From contig CAKOMS010000005.1 of assembly GCA_934096735.1 (NCBI GenBank), positions 1 through 55,770 of the forward strand: DNA of 55,770 bases, in the 5' to 3' direction. Below the pieces are notes generated by a model that worked only from the letters and a program-made list of their open reading frames with translations, was not told the DNA's origin and made no database searches. A program made the position numbers and the translations under genes. Below, piece after piece: positions 53,314 to 55,770 of this stretch. This stretch comes from an uncultured Bacilli bacterium. GTDB lineage: Bacteria > Bacillota_I > Bacilli_A > RF39 > UBA660. The first letter of the stretch is position 1. Every line of letters begins with the position of its first letter.

Positions 53314-53530
53314 TTATATTACCTCCTAATACATTTAATATTATAGTCATATTCTCATAAAAGAAATTACTACATGACTTTAAAAAATCTTGTATTTTTT
53401 TATCTTTAACATTTTTACTATTATCTAATATATTCTTAAAAAGAACATAATTCCATCCAAATGAATCTTTTAAATAATCTAAATCTTTATTAGATATTAT
53501 ATCATTTGGAACAGTATCAAATTTGTTCAT
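53306..53530 (-). CDS. Small CotF-like/ferritin-like helical protein
   Basis: 75 residues from ATG 53530, supported by GGTGAT just upstream; the in-frame ATG at 53545 has no site. NDIISNKDLDYLKDSFGWNY is typical of short proteins paired with CotF homologues in Bacillota. Coupled to the downstream CotF-like gene by overlap; the two probably form a helical-bundle complex. Confidence 0.65.
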   Translation of the reverse strand: MNKFDTVPNDIISNKDLDYLKDSFGWNYVLFKNILDNSKNVKDKKIQDFLKSCSNFFYENMTIILNVLGGNINE

Positions 53531-53636
53531 ATCATCACCATCCATACTACTATTATTTACAATATTAATTATCTTAATCTTCCATATATTGGATTAATAT
53601 ATAAATTACATATTTATATACTAACAGTGATGTATT

Positions 53637-54143
53637 ATGAAAAATGATGAAGTTATTATAAAAGTGGGATTATTATTTTATATTTCCTCTATTATTGGTT
53701 TTATTTATGAATATTTATTAAATTTAGTATTAAATGGAAGAAGTGTTAGTCATGGTATATTATATGGTCCATGGTTGCCAATATATGGAACTGGTAGTGT
53801 TTTAATATCTTTTTTAGAAAAATATAAATCTAAACCATTAAAAATTTTTATAATTTCATTTTTATTAACTGGTACTTTAGAATTAATATGTGGTTATATT
53901 TTACTAAATTTCTTACATAAAAGATTGTGGGATTATACAGGATGGTTTTTAAATATAAATGGATTTGTATGTCTTTTAAGTGCAACTTGTTTTGGTATTG
54001 GAGGATTATTAATAATATATTTATTATTACCATTTATAAAAAAATTAATGAATAAGATAGATAAAAAATTCTTAAATATATTACTAGGAGCTACTTCTTT
54101 CTTATTTATAATTGATGTCATTTATACAATAATTAATCATTAA
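53637..54143 (+). CDS. Putative ABC-transporter type IV / CmpB-like membrane protein
   Basis: 168 residues with four to five membrane helices. It shares YGPWLPIYGTGSVLI and the W-D-Y-T-GWFLNINGFVCL segment with the 3505-4164 protein (YGPFSPIYGIGAVVF; NINGR), so both are CmpB-like family members. It lacks the C-terminal tail of the longer paralogue. Function unknown. Confidence 0.78.
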   Translation: MKNDEVIIKVGLLFYISSIIGFIYEYLLNLVLNGRSVSHGILYGPWLPIYGTGSVLISFLEKYKSKPLKIFIISFLLTGTLELICGYILLNFLHKRLWDYTGWFLNINGFVCLLSATCFGIGGLLIIYLLLPFIKKLMNKIDKKFLNILLGATSFLFIIDVIYTIINH

Positions 54144-54177
54144 AAATATATACTTGAATAAAAATAAATTTTATAGT

Positions 54178-54227
54178 ATCATTTTAATAGAAATGATAGA
54201 AAATAAGTAAGAGGTAAAACTTACTTA
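54178..54227 (+). promoter_or_regulatory. Two small hairpins in the leader of the poly-G gene
   Basis: ATCATTT (54178-54184) pairs with AAATGAT (54191-54197), and TAAGTAAG (54204-54211) with CTTACTTA (54220-54227). The second ends 3 nt before the GGAGG ribosome site (54231-54235) and could influence initiation. Confidence 0.45.
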
Positions 54228-54243
54228 CTCGGAGGTTGATAAG

Positions 54244-55770
54244 ATGAAAAAAATAGACTTCCGGGGGGGGGGTTGTGAAACTCCTTCTTGGAATAGAAGT
54301 AATAACTTTATTTTTAGGAATTAAGAGTTTTGATAATAAGAATAATCATATTGATGATATTAAATTGTTAGATAATAAATCTAATAATCTTTTTGCAATT
54401 ATGGTAAAAGATGCTAGTGGTAATTATAATGAATCAAGTACATTTCCAACTGGAGCATATGTACTAAATGAAACAATGTCATCATGTGTAGATAATAATG
54501 GTAATAAGGTAGATAATGTACTTAGTTATGCTGATGGCTTTGTGTCTGCAACAACAAATAAGACAATATATTGTTATTTATATTTTGATAAAGATAATAG
54601 TGTATATGCAAAAGTATTAGATGATTACAAAAATAAAAACGGAGTAAAGAAAACAACAGATGAAAATGGAAAAGATGTATATTACTACACAGGTAATATA
54701 ACAAATAATAATCTAGTATTTAATAATTATTGTTGGAAGATGGTAAGAACAACTGAAACAGATGGGGTAAAACTTATTTATAATGGAGAATTAAAAAAAG
54801 AATATGAATCAATAGCAAAAGATAAATATAATGTAACAACAAATACCCCAACAGGAACACCATTTATATTTGATGAGTCTACAAAGAAATGGACAAGTGG
54901 AATAGCAGGAGTAAATAGTGGAGAAAATATAATTGAGTTTACTGTATCTGAAGCTGGAGATTATGTTTTAAATTATGAAGTAAGTAGTGAAACGAAATAT
55001 GATAAAGGATCATTTTATAAAAATGGAACAGGACTAAAAGTAGATTTAAGTGGTCTTGCTTCAGGGTCAATAGAACTAAATGGACTAACCACAAGTGATG
55101 TAATAAAAGTAGTTTATAAAAAAGATAGTAGTGGCAATAAAAATGATGATGTAGTAAGATTTTCAATAGGAAAACCAACAGGAAATGTTACTACTAATTG
55201 TAACAACACAGGAACCGATGTTTATTTGGAACCAAATGGAACTGCATTCAATACAAATTATAATTCACCAGCCTATGTAGGATATATGTATGGAACAGTG
55301 TATAAATATTCTGAAAAAGATGCATCAAACTTTGGAACATATTATTATGGAAGTGGTGTAACATGGAATGGAACAACATATACATTAAGTGATGCAGAAA
55401 GCGGAACAATCGCAGATATGTACAGTAAATTAAGTACAAAACATTATACATGTTTAAGTACAGGTTCAAGTTGTTCAACAGTTTATTATATACACTATAT
55501 GGGAAGTGCAACAGATACAGCATATTATATGACATTAACAAATGGAAAAAAGATAGAAGATGCCTTAGATGAAATGTTAAATTATAATACAACAAATAGT
55601 AATATAAAGACAGTAATAGACAATTGGTATAGTACAAACATGACAAATGTAACAGATTATATAGAGAATGCAATATATTGTAATAATAGATACATAACAA
55701 ATTTATCTGCAAGTGGATGGAATCCAAGTGGAGGAAGTTTAACAACATATTTGCAATTTAACGATTATAG
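54244..55770 (+). CDS. Large surface-type protein, out of frame at a poly-G tract (phase-variable candidate); runs off the window
   Basis: GGAGG lies 8 nt before ATG 54244. Seven codons in, a run of ten Gs (54263-54272) shifts the frame, and translation stops about 27 codons on. With nine (or twelve) Gs the start codon joins an open frame reaching the window end: MKKIDFRGG, then a hydrophobic export segment (VVKLLLGIEVITLFLGIK), then a 490-residue Asn/Thr/Tyr/Gly-rich ectodomain with scattered Cys and segments such as NNYCWKMVRTTETDG, TNCNNTGTDVYLEPNGT and AIYCNNRYITNLSASGW. The domain is of a kind common in exported proteins of gut Bacillota, function unknown. As given the gene is OFF. A GTG at 54275 is a weaker alternative start. 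Confidence 0.8.
54263..54272 (+). repeat. Homopolymeric G10 tract in coding sequence
   Basis: Ten consecutive Gs in a genome where even five in a row are rare. The position right after the start codon is the classical site for slipped-strand ON/OFF switching. Confidence 0.9.

Noticed and set aside
54522..55748. Long minus-strand open frames rich in Leu, His and Tyr
   Set aside because: They are antisense shadows of the plus-strand surface protein, whose frame has sensible composition and an export signal.
1..55770. Mycoplasma-type genetic code (TGA as Trp)
   Set aside because: TGA ends several genes (12714, 26853, 50271) and Trp codons are TGG.

Overview
The window is very AT-rich and gene-dense. 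Intergenic gaps are short, ribosome binding sites are of the AGGAGG type, and terminators are strong hairpins with U-tracts. TGA is used as a stop (for example the gene ending at 12714, and 26853 and 50271) and Trp is TGG, so the code is the standard bacterial one, not the Mycoplasma code. Cell-wall enzymes (GH25 lysozyme, SpoIID and NlpC/P60 domains), lipoproteins, a SigH-like sigma factor next to rlmB, CIRCE and LexA/DinR-type operators, and the lack of any outer-membrane component point to a monoderm Bacillota. An uncultured gut Bacilli lineage of the RF39/Erysipelotrichales kind is plausible, but the exact taxon is an inference.

Layout. 1-8311: a CIRCE-controlled small heat-shock protein; envelope genes (phosphodiester glycosidase, anchored unknown, membrane-anchored EndA-like nuclease, CmpB-like membrane protein); a YbaK deacylase; a heterodimeric ABC exporter. 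8310-19870: a radical SAM protein, rlmB-sigma factor pair, a three-gene operon of unknown proteins with mTERF-like helical repeats, GH25 lysozyme lipoprotein, lipid kinase, proS, DUF1015 and an amidoligase. 19890-23703: uvrB interrupted by a 1.4-kb insert carrying a DUF1016/PDDEXK nuclease gene, flanked by a 273-bp duplication of the uvrB 5' end. 23703-25963: SDR enzyme, degenerate metallophosphoesterase, CPBP protease.

26075-49968 is a single-direction 24-kb locus that combines a Tad-type pilus module with a type IV secretion module. The Tad part has CpaB, TadA/CpaF ATPase, TadB, TadC, TadZ/CpaE-like protein, small pilins and TadE/F-like pseudopilins. The T4SS part has three VirB2-like membrane domains, VirB6-like, PrgI/VirB3-like, split VirB4, a SpoIID-NlpC/P60 wall hydrolase and a VirD4/TraG coupling protein. 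It opens with a large exported Cys-rich protein and its membrane-anchored neighbour. Relaxase, integrase and prepilin peptidase are absent, so it looks like a resident surface or secretion machine, not an integrated conjugative element. This is the best candidate in the window for an undescribed system.

49993-55770: rhodanese, VTT/DedA-type membrane protein, an operon with a membrane-anchored unknown, DUF1292 and an anchored protein, a CotF-like pair on the minus strand, and a second CmpB-like protein. The last gene is a large surface-type protein whose start is followed, seven codons in, by a run of ten Gs. As written the tract throws the gene out of frame; nine Gs would open it to the window end. 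This is a strong candidate for a phase-variable surface protein.
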